Assembly: GCA_023664605.1 (NCBI GenBank)
Contig: JAMPFF010000002.1
Span: 248,001-312,000, forward strand
Length of the DNA: 64,000 nt
DNA from: Clostridium sp.
GTDB lineage: Bacteria; Bacillota; Clostridia; Lachnospirales; Lachnospiraceae
Direction: 5' to 3'
Each line of letters begins with the position of its first letter. The first letter of the stretch is position 1. The position numbers and the translations under genes are program-made. Below the pieces are notes generated by a model. The model searched no databases and had not been told where the DNA came from. It saw only the letters and a list, made by a program, of their open reading frames with translations. This document shows, in pieces, positions 35,984-45,640 of the stretch.

Positions 35984-35989
35984 TAAAAG

Positions 35990-36019
35990 AAAAGCGCCGG
36001 AGAAACGGCGCTTTTCTTT
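35990..36019. terminator. Bidirectional rho-independent terminator
   Basis: AAAAGCGCCG pairs with CGGCGCTTTT around GAGAAA and runs into TTCTTT; on the other strand it also ends in a T-rich tail. It separates the sugar operon from the convergent FliD-like gene. Confidence 0.9.
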
Positions 36020-36043
36020 GATATTAAGTGTTCATATAATCTG

Positions 36044-36090
36044 CGAGAACTGCGAAGCAGTTCTTGTAACTCAAATCTTTGATTTGAGTT
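36044..36090. repeat. REP-like double hairpin, copy 2
   Basis: Two adjacent hairpins: GAACTGC-GAA-GCAGTTC, then AACTCAAATC-type 10-bp arms around TTT. On the minus strand the architecture is hairpin, GTTACAAGAA, hairpin, the same as at 58896-58943. The T-run after it could also aid termination. Confidence 0.7.
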
Positions 36091-36093
36091 TTT

Positions 36094-37335
36094 TTATGTT
36101 GTCGTATCTAATGTTGTGCCTGCTGTAGCTGCGCTGTAACTTCCCTGACTGTTATAAGTCTGTCCGCTTAAGGTGTCGCCCTGCGTAGCATAGCGGTAAA
36201 TCTGGTTGATTCTGTCCGTCATCTTCTCTGCGAAAGAAAATGCTCCTGAATACAGATTCTTGACATTGCTCATATCAGAATCTTTGAACTTATCCTCGTC
36301 GATAGAAAGCGTCTTGTCGGAATTTACCGTAACGCCCATTTTGGAGAACGCGCTCTTGTTGTTCTTAATCAGGTCTTTTAAGTAATCCGTCTGTTTATTG
36401 ACATTGGAGTTTTCACTCTCAGAACCTTTTTTAACAAGTGCATTGTAATCTCTGATTAAAGAGGAGAAGATGTCATATACATCGTCCTTATTGTCATTCG
36501 TGATGGACATAGAGCCTAACTTCTCAACGGATTTATAAAGCGCGCTTGCTAAGGATGCGGATGTTGCATCTTTTGCAGTCTTGGACGTTCCCACATTGCT
36601 GGAAGTGCTGTCCGTTTTATCCGTTGTGCTGCTTGTGGAAGAAGCGCTGCCCATCGTACCGGCATATTTTGCCTTGGATGAGGTAACGGATTCGCCGTCG
36701 CCTGCTACACGATAGATTTTGCTTGCCCTGTCACTTGCCTTATCCGCAAAAGAACCATAGCCCTTGAACAGGGTAATCATAGTCGGAACATTGGAAGCTC
36801 CCGTTGTCTCGTTTACTTTCTTGAACGTATCTTCATCGATGGATAAAGTACGATCCGAGTTCATTGTGATGCCGATTTTGGCAAATAACTTATAATTCTG
36901 ATAAGTAGAGTCGTTCAGAGCGTCAGCCTGCGCCTGAACAGAAGCGTTCTTGCTGTTAGAAGCGCTTTTCATCAAAGAATTATAATCTTTTACAAATGCG
37001 GATATCTGATCGTATAATTCGTCGATATTGTCCACGCTGTAATCAAGACTGTTCATCTTTGATGCGGTATCATAAAATTTCTTTGCCGCGCTTGCAGATG
37101 CAGCGTCCTTTGTTGTCTTTGAGTTTTTCTTGGCAGTTGCTTCATCTTCCTCTGCTTCGGCTGCTTTCTGCTTTGCATAGTATGCTTTCATCATCTTGCC
37201 ATAGCTGCCGTTTTTAATGGAAGCGTAATCGCTTAACAGAGTGGATGAAGATGTTCCACCGGTAGAACTTCCGCCCAATAAGCTGGAATAAATGTTTGAT
37301 GCGCCGGAATCCAATCCGGAAATGCTAGTTCCCAT
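36094..37335 (-). CDS. FliD C-terminal-like two-repeat protein, possible surface protein
   Basis: The 413-residue, Ser/Ala/Lys-rich protein carries two homologous units: YDQISAFVKDYNSLM, IGITMNSDRTLSIDEDTF, SFADKASDRASKIYR, then YDIFSSLIRDYNALV, MGVTVNSDKTLSIDEDKF, SFAEKMTDRINQIYR. This is the layout of the C-terminal part of flagellar cap protein FliD/HAP2 (D-YN, G-T-L-D, F-I). Start ATG 37335 has AAAGGAG eight bases upstream; the GTG three codons earlier is too close. There is no signal peptide and no flagellar gene in the window. Function unproven. Confidence 0.78.
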   Translation of the reverse strand: MGTSISGLDSGASNIYSSLLGGSSTGGTSSSTLLSDYASIKNGSYGKMMKAYYAKQKAAEAEEDEATAKKNSKTTKDAASASAAKKFYDTASKMNSLDYSVDNIDELYDQISAFVKDYNSLMKSASNSKNASVQAQADALNDSTYQNYKLFAKIGITMNSDRTLSIDEDTFKKVNETTGASNVPTMITLFKGYGSFADKASDRASKIYRVAGDGESVTSSKAKYAGTMGSASSTSSTTDKTDSTSSNVGTSKTAKDATSASLASALYKSVEKLGSMSITNDNKDDVYDIFSSLIRDYNALVKKGSESENSNVNKQTDYLKDLIKNNKSAFSKMGVTVNSDKTLSIDEDKFKDSDMSNVKNLYSGAFSFAEKMTDRINQIYRYATQGDTLSGQTYNSQGSYSAATAGTTLDTTT

Positions 37336-37572
37336 AAATATCACTCCTTTGATATGAAATAGTGGTATACGGCGTCCGTGCCTGTACCTTGTTAATATCT
37401 CTTATGTATATTATTTCGGCATTTGTTAATATTTGTAAAGAGGTAAATTGAAATTTTTTTAATTTTTTATGACATTTTTTATCTCGTTCACAACATTTGC
37501 CGGAAAAATTCTTTTCAAAGATTGGAGCGTAACGGCATATACTGTACAAATAATCATGCAGGGTGGGTTTTT

Positions 37573-38538
37573 ATGGGTAAAAAAAAGAAAACCTGGGATG
37601 AGAAAATAAAACTGGTTCTCAATGAGCTGGAGGGAAAAATCAACGAAGAAAAAGGCAGGAAAGAAGAGAAACCGGAAAAAAACAGCTATCAGAAAATGAA
37701 TAGTAAAAAATGTCTGACAAAGAAAGAATATCGGAACAAAAAGGAATGGAAAAAGGCGTCGTTTCGACAGGATATCATTTCTCACGCCGTTATGTCCGCC
37801 GCTTTTATATTGACAACGATTGCCTTGATTCAGGGAATTGCCAAAGTTTTGCCGGACTCGATTAGCGTCAGCAATACCGTAAACGGCAGGGAGCTTCCTA
37901 TTTACTGCGTACAGACGGATAAACCGCAGATTGCGCTGAGTTTCGACGCCGCGTGGGGCAATGAGGATACTGCGAAAATACTGGAAATTTTAAAAAAGCA
38001 TAACGTAAAAGTAACATTTTTCATGACCGGCGGATGGGTGGAAACCTATCCCGACGACGTAAAGGCAATACTGGCGGACGGACACGATTTGGGCAACCAC
38101 AGTGAAAATCATAAAAATATGTCGCAGTTATCCGATAGCGAATGCGAAGAAGAACTCATGGCGGTACATAGAAAAGTGCAGGAACTAACCGGATACGAAA
38201 TGTTTTTATTCCGTCCGCCCTACGGAGATTATGACAATGATGTCATAAATGTAGCAAAAAAATGCGGTTATTATCCGATCCAATGGGACGTGGACAGTTT
38301 GGACTGGAAGGACTACGGCGTGGATTCCATTATCAAGACGGTAACGGAACACAAACATCTGGGAAACGGCAGTATCATCCTCTGCCATAACGGCGCAAAA
38401 TTTACGGCAGAGGCGTTAGATACGCTGATTACGACATTACAGAAAAAGGGCTATGAGCTTGTTCCGATTTCGGAGTTGATTTATAAAGACAATTACCACC
38501 TCGACCACGAGGGGCGGCAGATACCGAGCGTGGGGTAG
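37573..38538 (+). CDS. Membrane-anchored polysaccharide deacetylase (NodB domain)
   Basis: A basic N-terminus of ~75 residues and a membrane span (ISHAVMSAAFILTTIALIQ) precede a NodB domain: ALSFDAAWG (motif 1 with DA in place of DD, as in PdaB-like enzymes), HSENH (metal His pair), RPPYGDYD, WDVDSLDW, and ILCHNG (motif 5 His). Such enzymes remove acetyl groups from peptidoglycan or other polysaccharide N-acetyl sugars outside the membrane. Start 37573 follows AGGGTGGG; an upstream ATG at 37522 is less likely. Confidence 0.87.
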   Translation: MGKKKKTWDEKIKLVLNELEGKINEEKGRKEEKPEKNSYQKMNSKKCLTKKEYRNKKEWKKASFRQDIISHAVMSAAFILTTIALIQGIAKVLPDSISVSNTVNGRELPIYCVQTDKPQIALSFDAAWGNEDTAKILEILKKHNVKVTFFMTGGWVETYPDDVKAILADGHDLGNHSENHKNMSQLSDSECEEELMAVHRKVQELTGYEMFLFRPPYGDYDNDVINVAKKCGYYPIQWDVDSLDWKDYGVDSIIKTVTEHKHLGNGSIILCHNGAKFTAEALDTLITTLQKKGYELVPISELIYKDNYHLDHEGRQIPSVG

Positions 38539-38738
38539 CAGCGGGTAAAATTCTTGTATTTATGATATTTTGCATCCGTGTATCTAAACTTCCTCCCCAA
38601 ATCTGCCGATATATATAATAATCTACTAATCCGTCCGTGCTGTCTGAACACGTCGGCGCGGATGGGAAACATACTGATAACGCGGTAAAAGGAATTACCG
38701 CCATGGGAAATGACAGCAGCATCAGGGAGGATGATAGT

Positions 38739-39635
38739 ATGGGCATGCAAATCGGTACGGTCAGTACGAAAGGGAACACAACTTATATCACTTTAAAAAA
38801 CAAAGACGGAAGCACGATGGGAACGCTTGCGGTTACCAAGGCGACCCGGGCAAAGACGAAGAAGAAAAAGCTGACATATAATTTTAAGAAAGTATCTAAT
38901 AGAATTATGGCGTCTAAAACTTCGTCACATGCAAACAAAGCGGTAAGAGAGGCACGGGGGGAACTTGTGCAGCTTCTTATGAAACAAAAGAGCGGCGATT
39001 ATGACGAGAAAGCGGTAAGCGACGCGATTACCCATGCAAGGGCGATAGAGCGGGTGGCAAAAAAGCACAGGCAACATATCGAGGAAGAAGAACGGGCAAA
39101 ACAGACAAATTCCGGTATGACAGAAGAGACAGAAGAAGAGGAAGAAACCCTTGAAGAAGAAGCAGTAGAAGAAACAGAGCAAGCGCAGCAGCAGGCACAG
39201 GCACAACAACAGCAGCAACAGGCGGAACGCGCCGCAAGAGAGATGGAGCAGCTTGCCCAGGAGATAGAGCAGATGTTAAGGGAATCCGAGGAAGCAATGA
39301 ACGAACTTGCGGATGAACTGATGAGCAGCGCCTCTTGTGAGCATATGGATGATGATGATATTGAGCAGATGAAAAAGCGGCACAGGTCGGAAGAACTGCG
39401 CGATATCATGGAAGCCGACATGAAATACTTAAAAGCCCTGTTTGACAGGCTTGCCAAAGAAAAACAGGCAAATGCAAGCGGAGCGGACTCCTATTCTTCA
39501 TCGGATTCTGCGAATACGAATAGTTCCTATCCGATAAGCGGCGTCTCTTTGGAGATTTCCGGCGTGGATGTGCCGGTGGAAACCGCCGCCGCGCCCGTTT
39601 CAGCAGAGGGCGGCTATGTGGACGTTTCTTTATAG
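38739..39635 (+). CDS. Hydrophilic coiled-coil protein with Glu- and Gln-rich tracts
   Basis: About 298 residues, without signal or membrane segment. Residues 1-75 are basic (GTVSTKGNTTYITLKNKDG, then a KATRAKTKKKKL patch). A Glu tract and a Gln/Ala tract around residues 125-165 lead into a long coiled coil (EMEQLAQEIEQMLRESEEAMNEL), ending with a Ser-rich tail. GGGAGG at 38727-38732 places the start at 38739; the longer form from 38637 lacks a site. I do not recognise a family. Confidence 0.75.
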   Translation: MGMQIGTVSTKGNTTYITLKNKDGSTMGTLAVTKATRAKTKKKKLTYNFKKVSNRIMASKTSSHANKAVREARGELVQLLMKQKSGDYDEKAVSDAITHARAIERVAKKHRQHIEEEERAKQTNSGMTEETEEEEETLEEEAVEETEQAQQQAQAQQQQQQAERAAREMEQLAQEIEQMLRESEEAMNELADELMSSASCEHMDDDDIEQMKKRHRSEELRDIMEADMKYLKALFDRLAKEKQANASGADSYSSSDSANTNSSYPISGVSLEISGVDVPVETAAAPVSAEGGYVDVSL

Positions 39636-39653
39636 TTTGTGAAATGGATGATT

Positions 39654-39843
39654 GTGAAATGCCTTTGATAATACATGGTATAAGGATAACATATACAATC
39701 CATAAGTGGGTACTGTGAGACCGTCGGTGATTACATGCGGTACTTTCGCATGTTATGCACCGCTACGGTTGAACTGTAGCGAAAGCGGCCCGCGTTGGAC
39801 TGTATATGTTATTCGTATATGGCATTTTATATAGGCGTTTCAC
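39654..39843. repeat. 190-bp MITE-like or RNA-like nested palindrome
   Basis: Outer arms GTGAAATGCCT (39654) and AGGCGTTTCAC (39843) are nearly perfect inverted repeats. Inside them ATAACATATACA-TCC pairs with GGA-TGTATATGTTAT, and the core ACCGT-GGTG-CATGCG pairs with CGCATG-CACC-ACGGT around GTACTTT. The whole element can fold into one long hairpin. It encodes no protein. It may be a miniature inverted-repeat element or a structured RNA. Its right end abuts the -10 of the peptidase gene. Confidence 0.7.
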
Positions 39844-39850
39844 AATTATC

Positions 39851-39859
39851 TGTTATAAT
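39851..39859 (+). promoter_or_regulatory. Extended -10 promoter of the oligoendopeptidase gene
   Basis: TGT-TATAAT lies 30 bases before the start codon. The -35 position falls inside the right arm of the palindromic element, so insertion of that element may have affected expression. Confidence 0.6.
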
Positions 39860-39889
39860 GTATGAAAAAGAAAAGGAGCAGCAGACACT

Positions 39890-41593
39890 ATGAAATTTTC
39901 GGAAATGACTTATACCCGCCCCGACGCGGATGAAATGAAAAAGCAGATATCAAAGTTAATAGAACGCATGAAAAGCGCGGCGGATTATGAGGCTGCGAAA
40001 GCCGTTTTTCTGGAAAAAGAAAAACTGGTAAAAAATATTGAGACACAGTCCACGCTTGCCCATATCCGGCACGATATCGATACGCGCGATAAATTTTATG
40101 ATGACGAGATGCAGTTTTGGAACGCGCTTATGCCGGAAATGGAGGAATATCTTCAGACATGGAACCTGACGATGTTGGACAGTCCTTTCCGTTCCGATTT
40201 TGAAAAAGAGTATGGAAAACTCATGTTTATAAATACGGAAATAGACTTAAAAACCTTTTCCCCTGATATCATTCAGGAAATGCAGAAAGAAAATGACTTA
40301 AATCAGGAATACAGCAAACTGCTTGCGTCAGCACAGATTCCGTTTGAGGGCGGGGTATATACGATTTCCCAGATGTCGCCTTTTAAGACGGATAAAGATG
40401 ACGCGCGCCGTCTTGCCTCATGGAAAGCGGAAGGGCAGTGGTATAAGGATAATCAGGCTAAACTTGACAGTATTTATGACGAACTGGTGCATCTGCGCGA
40501 TACGATGGGGCGCAAACTCGGTTATGACGGCTATACGCAGCTCGGTTATTACCGGATGCAGCGCAACTGCTATACGAAAGAGGACGTGGAGAAATTCCGC
40601 GCCGCCGTTGTGAAATATCTTGTGCCGGTGGCGAATGATATCTATAAGGAACAGGCAAAGCGTTTAGGAAAAGAGTATCCGATGAGTTTTGCGGATAACG
40701 CGTTAGCTTTCCGCTCCGGCAACGCAAGACCCGCCGGTACGCCGGATGATATTTTAGCGCAGGGAAAGAAATTCTATGATGAATTAAGTCCGCAGACGAG
40801 CGAATTTTTCCGTACGATGTTAGACGGGGAATTACTGGACGTGCTGTCTACGGAGGGCAAGGCGGGCGGCGGATACTGCACAAGCATCCCGGATTACAGG
40901 GTGCCTTTTATCTTTGCTAACTTCAATGGTACACAGCATGATGTGGAGGTCGTTACCCACGAGGCGGGACACGCTTTCGCGGCATGGATGAACCGCGACA
41001 GGGTTCCGTTAGAGTCCGTATGGCCGTCCTTAGAGGCGTGTGAAGTGCATTCCATGTCGATGGAGTTTTTTGCATGGAATTGGGCGGAGGGATTTTTCGG
41101 GGAAGATACCCGCAAGTTTTACTATTCCCATCTGTCCGGCGCCCTGACGTTTATCCCTTATGGCACGCTGGTGGATCATTTCCAGCATAAAGTATATGAA
41201 AAGCCGGATATGACTCCCGTAGAGCGTCACGCGGTCTGGAAAGAACTGCTTGGCGTTTATATGCCGTGGATGCGTCTGGACGGGGAGATTCCGTTCTATG
41301 CCGACGGCGAGGGATGGCAGAGGCAGCATCATATTTATGAAAGACCTTTTTACTATATTGATTATTGTCTTGCGCAGACAGTCGCGCTGCAGTTTTGGGC
41401 GAGAATCCAGAAAGATGCGAAAGCGGCGTGGGAAAATTATATGGCGTATACGAAACAGGGCGGCAGCGCCGTATTTACGGAACTTTTACAAAATGCCGGT
41501 CTGGATAATCCGTTTGAGGAAAAATGCCTGAAAGAAGTCTGCACCGCGGCGCGTGAGTGGTTGGAAGCATACGACTTAAAAGGGCTGGCATAA
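39890..41593 (+). CDS. M3-family oligoendopeptidase (PepF type)
   Basis: 567 residues, cytosolic. The zinc motif HEAGH in VVTHEAGHAFAAWM is near residue 357, followed by the downstream Glu region LEACEVHSMSMEFF. The N-terminal helical part and the C-terminal HHIYERPFYYIDYCLAQTVALQFW block are typical of M3B oligoendopeptidase F. These enzymes cut peptides of roughly 7-17 residues and recycle imported peptides, which fits the opp operon close downstream. AAAAGGAG precedes the start. Confidence 0.92.
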   Translation: MKFSEMTYTRPDADEMKKQISKLIERMKSAADYEAAKAVFLEKEKLVKNIETQSTLAHIRHDIDTRDKFYDDEMQFWNALMPEMEEYLQTWNLTMLDSPFRSDFEKEYGKLMFINTEIDLKTFSPDIIQEMQKENDLNQEYSKLLASAQIPFEGGVYTISQMSPFKTDKDDARRLASWKAEGQWYKDNQAKLDSIYDELVHLRDTMGRKLGYDGYTQLGYYRMQRNCYTKEDVEKFRAAVVKYLVPVANDIYKEQAKRLGKEYPMSFADNALAFRSGNARPAGTPDDILAQGKKFYDELSPQTSEFFRTMLDGELLDVLSTEGKAGGGYCTSIPDYRVPFIFANFNGTQHDVEVVTHEAGHAFAAWMNRDRVPLESVWPSLEACEVHSMSMEFFAWNWAEGFFGEDTRKFYYSHLSGALTFIPYGTLVDHFQHKVYEKPDMTPVERHAVWKELLGVYMPWMRLDGEIPFYADGEGWQRQHHIYERPFYYIDYCLAQTVALQFWARIQKDAKAAWENYMAYTKQGGSAVFTELLQNAGLDNPFEEKCLKEVCTAAREWLEAYDLKGLA

Positions 41594-41595
41594 CT

Positions 41596-42129
41596 ATGGC
41601 GGATGGGAAAGCGCAGGATAAGAAAAAACAAGATAAGAAAAATTATCTTAGAGATTATAAAGAAAACCCGGACGGCAGCTATGTCTATACAGGAAAGACA
41701 TGGTCTGCCGATAAGGCGGCGCGGCGGCGCCTTTTGATAAAATTATGGACGTTGCAGATAGTGATGCTGTCTGCGGCGGTTCTGCCCGGTTTTGTGACGA
41801 CGGCGGGGCTTTTAAATACTTTTTATGTTATCATACCTTATGTGTTCTGGCTCATGTCTGATTTTGTTCTTGCATATACGCTTGGAAGTATGACTTTGGG
41901 AGGCAATCCGCTTAAGGATTATATTTATGAAAAAAGCGTGTTACGTTATCCGTTTCGCGTTATGCTCCCGCTTGCGGGTGCGGCGTTGACAGCCTTGGGG
42001 CTGATTGTCTTTTTGCTTAGAGGCGGTAAGGGAGAGGGCAAAGCCGTATGTTTTGTCTGCTGTATCATACAGATTATTGCGTCTTTTTTAGCGGGGCGAA
42101 GCGGTATTTCCGATATTTGGGAGGACTGA
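41596..42129 (+). CDS. Unidentified four-helix membrane protein
   Basis: A charged, Lys-rich N-terminus (AQDKKKQDKKNYL) and a short DGSYVYTGKTW motif are followed by about four membrane spans. It begins two bases after the peptidase stop, so it is co-transcribed. The first ATG inside the upstream gene at 41557 has no site. No family recognised. The positive N-terminus predicts a cytoplasmic N-end. Confidence 0.75.
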   Translation: MADGKAQDKKKQDKKNYLRDYKENPDGSYVYTGKTWSADKAARRRLLIKLWTLQIVMLSAAVLPGFVTTAGLLNTFYVIIPYVFWLMSDFVLAYTLGSMTLGGNPLKDYIYEKSVLRYPFRVMLPLAGAALTALGLIVFLLRGGKGEGKAVCFVCCIIQIIASFLAGRSGISDIWED

Positions 42130-42156
42130 CAAATCCATGGAATTGTTGATTTTTTA

Positions 42157-42185
42157 TTGACGGGAAACGTAATTCTATGTAAAAT
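42157..42185 (+). promoter_or_regulatory. Promoter of the opp operon
   Basis: TTGACG at 42157-42162, a 17-base spacer and TAAAAT at 42180-42185 lie 36 bases before the oppA start. Confidence 0.78.
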
Positions 42186-42220
42186 ATACGAGTAATGATT
42201 ATAGAAAGGGAGGTTTTATA

Positions 42221-44561
42221 ATGAAAAAATTTTCAAGTGCAAAGAAGTTTCTTGCAGCGCTTTTGACAATGTCAATGGCATTTTCATTAGCAGCCTGCGG
42301 TTCCGACGGGGGGGGGCACTACCCCGGTTGAAGAAACACCTGACAACACTGCCACAGAGACGACAGAGACAACGAAACCGGAAGAAAACACGGCTTCTGA
42401 CAGTTCAGACGCCGCACCGGCAAACGATACGCTTGTAGCAAGCGTAGAACAGGGCTTGGAGGGAAAGTTTTCTCCGTATTTCTCATTGGCGGCAAACGAC
42501 ACGATGATTGACGAGATGACTCTTGTTTATACTCTGGAAGTTGACCGTGTGGGTAATCCTATTTTGAACGGTATCGAGGGTGAGACGCGTTCTTACAACG
42601 GAACCGACTACACATATTATACGGCGTCCGATATTGAAATTACGGAAAATGAAGACGGTACGGTATACTATGATATGACAATCCGTGACGACATCCAGTT
42701 TACGGATGGCACAACGGCGGATATCGATGATGTTATTTTCGGTATGTATGTTGAGCTTGACCCTACTTATGACGGTAATGCGGTGCTTTACTCTACGTCA
42801 ATCGAGGGTATCGAAGAGTACCGCAGCGGCGTTGACCCGCTCTATAACCTTTTGATAGAGGCAGGAGAGGACAACACCGACTTTACTTACTGGGATGAGG
42901 CAACGCAGACCGCTTTCTGGTCTGAGGGCTTACCGGCGGCGGGAGAAGCATTTGCGCAGTCTATTCTGGATTACTGTATTAATAACGGTTATGCAAGCGA
43001 GGGAGACCCGGTGGAAGCGATTACGCCGAACTGGGGATTTGAGACGCCTGCAGGCGCGACTGCATTAGATTTCTTCAATGTTATGTTAGAAGCGTACGAG
43101 GGCGATTATAATAATCTCTCCGATACGGAGCAGGCAAGCGGCGGTTTATGGAGTTTCCTTGACCCGGCTTATCAGGTAGGTATTGAAACAGGCAATTCCG
43201 CACCGAATGTATCCGGTATCATCCGTACGGGCGACTATTCCATGCGTGTTGTTTCCACGAAAGTTGACGCAACTCTGATTTATCAGTTACAGATTCCGAT
43301 TTCACCGATGCACTATTACGGCGACGAGAGTTTATATGATTATGAAAACAACAGCTTCGGATTCCCGAAAGGTGATTTATCCGGCGTAAAAGAAAAGACA
43401 GGAAAGCCTTTGGGAGCAGGTCCTTATATCTTCCAGGACTATTCTAACGGCGTTGTATATATGGACGCGAACCCGAATTATTTCAAGGGCGCGCCTAAGA
43501 TTGCACATTTGAATTTCATGGAAGCTGCCGAGGCGGATAAGGTAACGGGTATCACGGCAGGCACTATGGATATTACAGACCCGAGCTATTCTATGGACGT
43601 AGCGAATCAGGTTACCGATATCAACGGCGGTAATGCTGACTTGGACGGTTCCGTTATTACAACACGTTTGATTGATTACCGTGGTTACGGTTATGTAGGT
43701 CTTGCTGCGAAGAATGTCTGTGTTGGCGGCGACCCTGCTTCCGAAGAATCCCGTAACCTGCGTAAGGCAATCGCTACCGTTATCGCGGCATACCGTGACG
43801 AGGGCGTGGATTCCTACTACGGCAATACGGCTTCCGTTATCAACTACCCGATTTCCAATACTTCTTGGGCGGCGCCTCAGGTTACGGACGACGGTTACCA
43901 GATTGCTTATTCTACGGATGTAAACGGAGACCCGATTTATACGGACGGTATGTCCACAGAGGATAGATATGCGGCGGCATTGGAAGCGGCGTTAGGCTTC
44001 TTTGAGGCGGCAGGTTATACGGTAGAGGATGGCAAGATAACGGCGGCTCCGGCAGGCGCGAAGTTAGAGTATCAGGTTAATATCGGCGGAGGCGGTGCAG
44101 GAGACCATCCGACATTCTTAATTTTAAAGAATGCCAGCGACGCTTTTGCAAGCATCGGTATCACACTGACTGTCAATGACCTTGCGAACTCCAGCGATTT
44201 GTACGCTTCCTATCAGACGGGCGCTGCCGATATGTGGTGTGCGGCATGGCAGGCGGGAACCGACCCGGATATGTACCAGTTATATCACAGCCAGGGTTCT
44301 ACCAACTATTACCAGATTGCGGACGACGATTTGGATGAGTTAATCGAGGCAGGTCGTCTTTCCACAGACCAGACCTACCGTAAAGGCTTATATAAAGCCG
44401 CAATGGAAATCATTATGGACTGGGGTGTAGAACTTCCGGTTTACCAGCGTTCCGAATGCGTTATGATGTCTACCGAGCGTGTAAAAACAGATACGCTTCC
44501 GAACGATATGACGCCATATTGGGCATGGCAGCAGGAAATACAGAATATTGAAATGAAATAA
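42221..44561 (+). pseudogene. oppA: Oligopeptide-binding lipoprotein OppA, frameshifted at a G9 run
   Basis: AAAGGGAGG precedes ATG 42221, which opens a signal peptide with lipobox LAAC-G. At 42308-42316 there are nine consecutive G; the frame then runs into TGA after ~10 codons. With eight G the frame continues as [10 protein letters not shown], a normal acidic linker, and on through the SBP_bac_5 domain to 44561 (~780 residues). Typical elements include [11 protein letters not shown], the [16 protein letters not shown] block and a late [14 protein letters not shown]. So the gene is either off in this clone, phase-variable, or carries a homopolymer sequencing error. It heads the opp operon and would capture oligopeptides outside the membrane. 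Confidence 0.88.
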
Positions 44562-44582
44562 TGAAATAGACGAACAAAGATG

Positions 44583-44613
44583 TTCCCTGCTCCATTGGGG
44601 CAGGGAATTTTTA
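44583..44613 (+). terminator. Intra-operon terminator/attenuator between oppA and oppB
   Basis: TTCCCTGCTCC pairs with GGGGCAGGGAA around a short loop and runs into TTTTT. Partial read-through here would give more binding protein than membrane subunits, as is common in ABC importer operons. Confidence 0.88.
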
Positions 44614-44638
44614 TAAAAATTAAGAAGGAGGGATTTAT

Positions 44639-45625
44639 TTGCGTAACTATATTATCAAGCGCGTTCTGTTATCCATCCTTATCCTCTTTAGCGTGACATT
44701 CATCATCTACGCTATCCTGCGTTGTCTGCCCGCTTCTTATGTGGAGACGATGGCGATGCAGCTTTCTACGGCTCCGGGCGCGAAGCCCTATGAAGAATGG
44801 ATTGCACAGTTGAATGCTTCCTATGGATTGGATAAGGGAATTATTGCAGGTTATTTTACATGGTTAGGAGATTTTGCCAGAGGCAATTTCGGCGATAGCT
44901 GGAAATTTACGGTTCCTGTTATTGAGAAATTTCAGGATGTTATCTGGCTGTCTTTCGTCATGGGAGCAATCGCTTTCGTGCTGGAACTGGTTATTGCGAT
45001 ACCGCTCGGTATCATTGCTGCGACCAGGCAGTATTCCAGAGCGGACTATGCGATTACGGCAGGCGCTTTGATAGGTATTTCGTTACCGCCTTTCTTTTTT
45101 GCAACATTATTAAAGTTAGTATTTGCAGTAAAATTACAGTGGTTTGACGTATCGGGTCTTGTCGGGCGTACCTTTGCCCAGATGAGTTCCTGGGAACAGT
45201 TTATGGATAAGGCGTATCATCTCGTATTACCGATTGCTACATTAGTTATCACTTCTATCGGCGCACTGATGCGTTATACAAGAACCAATATGCTGGAAGT
45301 GTTAAACGCCGATTACATACGAACCGCAAGAGCAAAAGGTTTGAGTGAAAATAAGGTTATTTATAAACATGCTTTTAGAAACACATTGATTCCGCTGGTA
45401 ACGATTATTGGCGGTTCTTTACCCGGTTTGTTTTCCGGCGCACAGATTACGGAAACGCTGTTTTCGATTCCGGGAATTGGATGGACTGCGTATCAGTCCA
45501 TGATTATTGGTGATATTCCATTCACCATGTTCTATATGACATTTATCGCTATCTTAACTTTGGCAAGTAATCTGCTTACCGATATTTTGTATGCCGTGGT
45601 AGACCCCCGCGTACGCATCGCATAG
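44639..45625 (+). CDS. oppB: Oligopeptide ABC transporter permease OppB
   Basis: 328 residues with six membrane spans and the binding-protein-dependent permease loop TARAKGLSENKVIYKHAFRNTLIP near residue 222 (EAA motif that contacts the ATPases). The start is TTG at 44639, with AAGGAGGG about seven bases upstream; no ATG is nearby in frame. It forms a heterodimer with the OppC-type subunit that follows. Confidence 0.93.
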   Translation: MRNYIIKRVLLSILILFSVTFIIYAILRCLPASYVETMAMQLSTAPGAKPYEEWIAQLNASYGLDKGIIAGYFTWLGDFARGNFGDSWKFTVPVIEKFQDVIWLSFVMGAIAFVLELVIAIPLGIIAATRQYSRADYAITAGALIGISLPPFFFATLLKLVFAVKLQWFDVSGLVGRTFAQMSSWEQFMDKAYHLVLPIATLVITSIGALMRYTRTNMLEVLNADYIRTARAKGLSENKVIYKHAFRNTLIPLVTIIGGSLPGLFSGAQITETLFSIPGIGWTAYQSMIIGDIPFTMFYMTFIAILTLASNLLTDILYAVVDPRVRIA

Positions 45626-45640
45626 AAAGGAGGAATACGG

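Noticed and set aside
38999-39457. Ser/Cys-rich minus-strand frame
   Set aside because: Shadow of the Glu/Gln-rich coiled-coil gene on the + strand.
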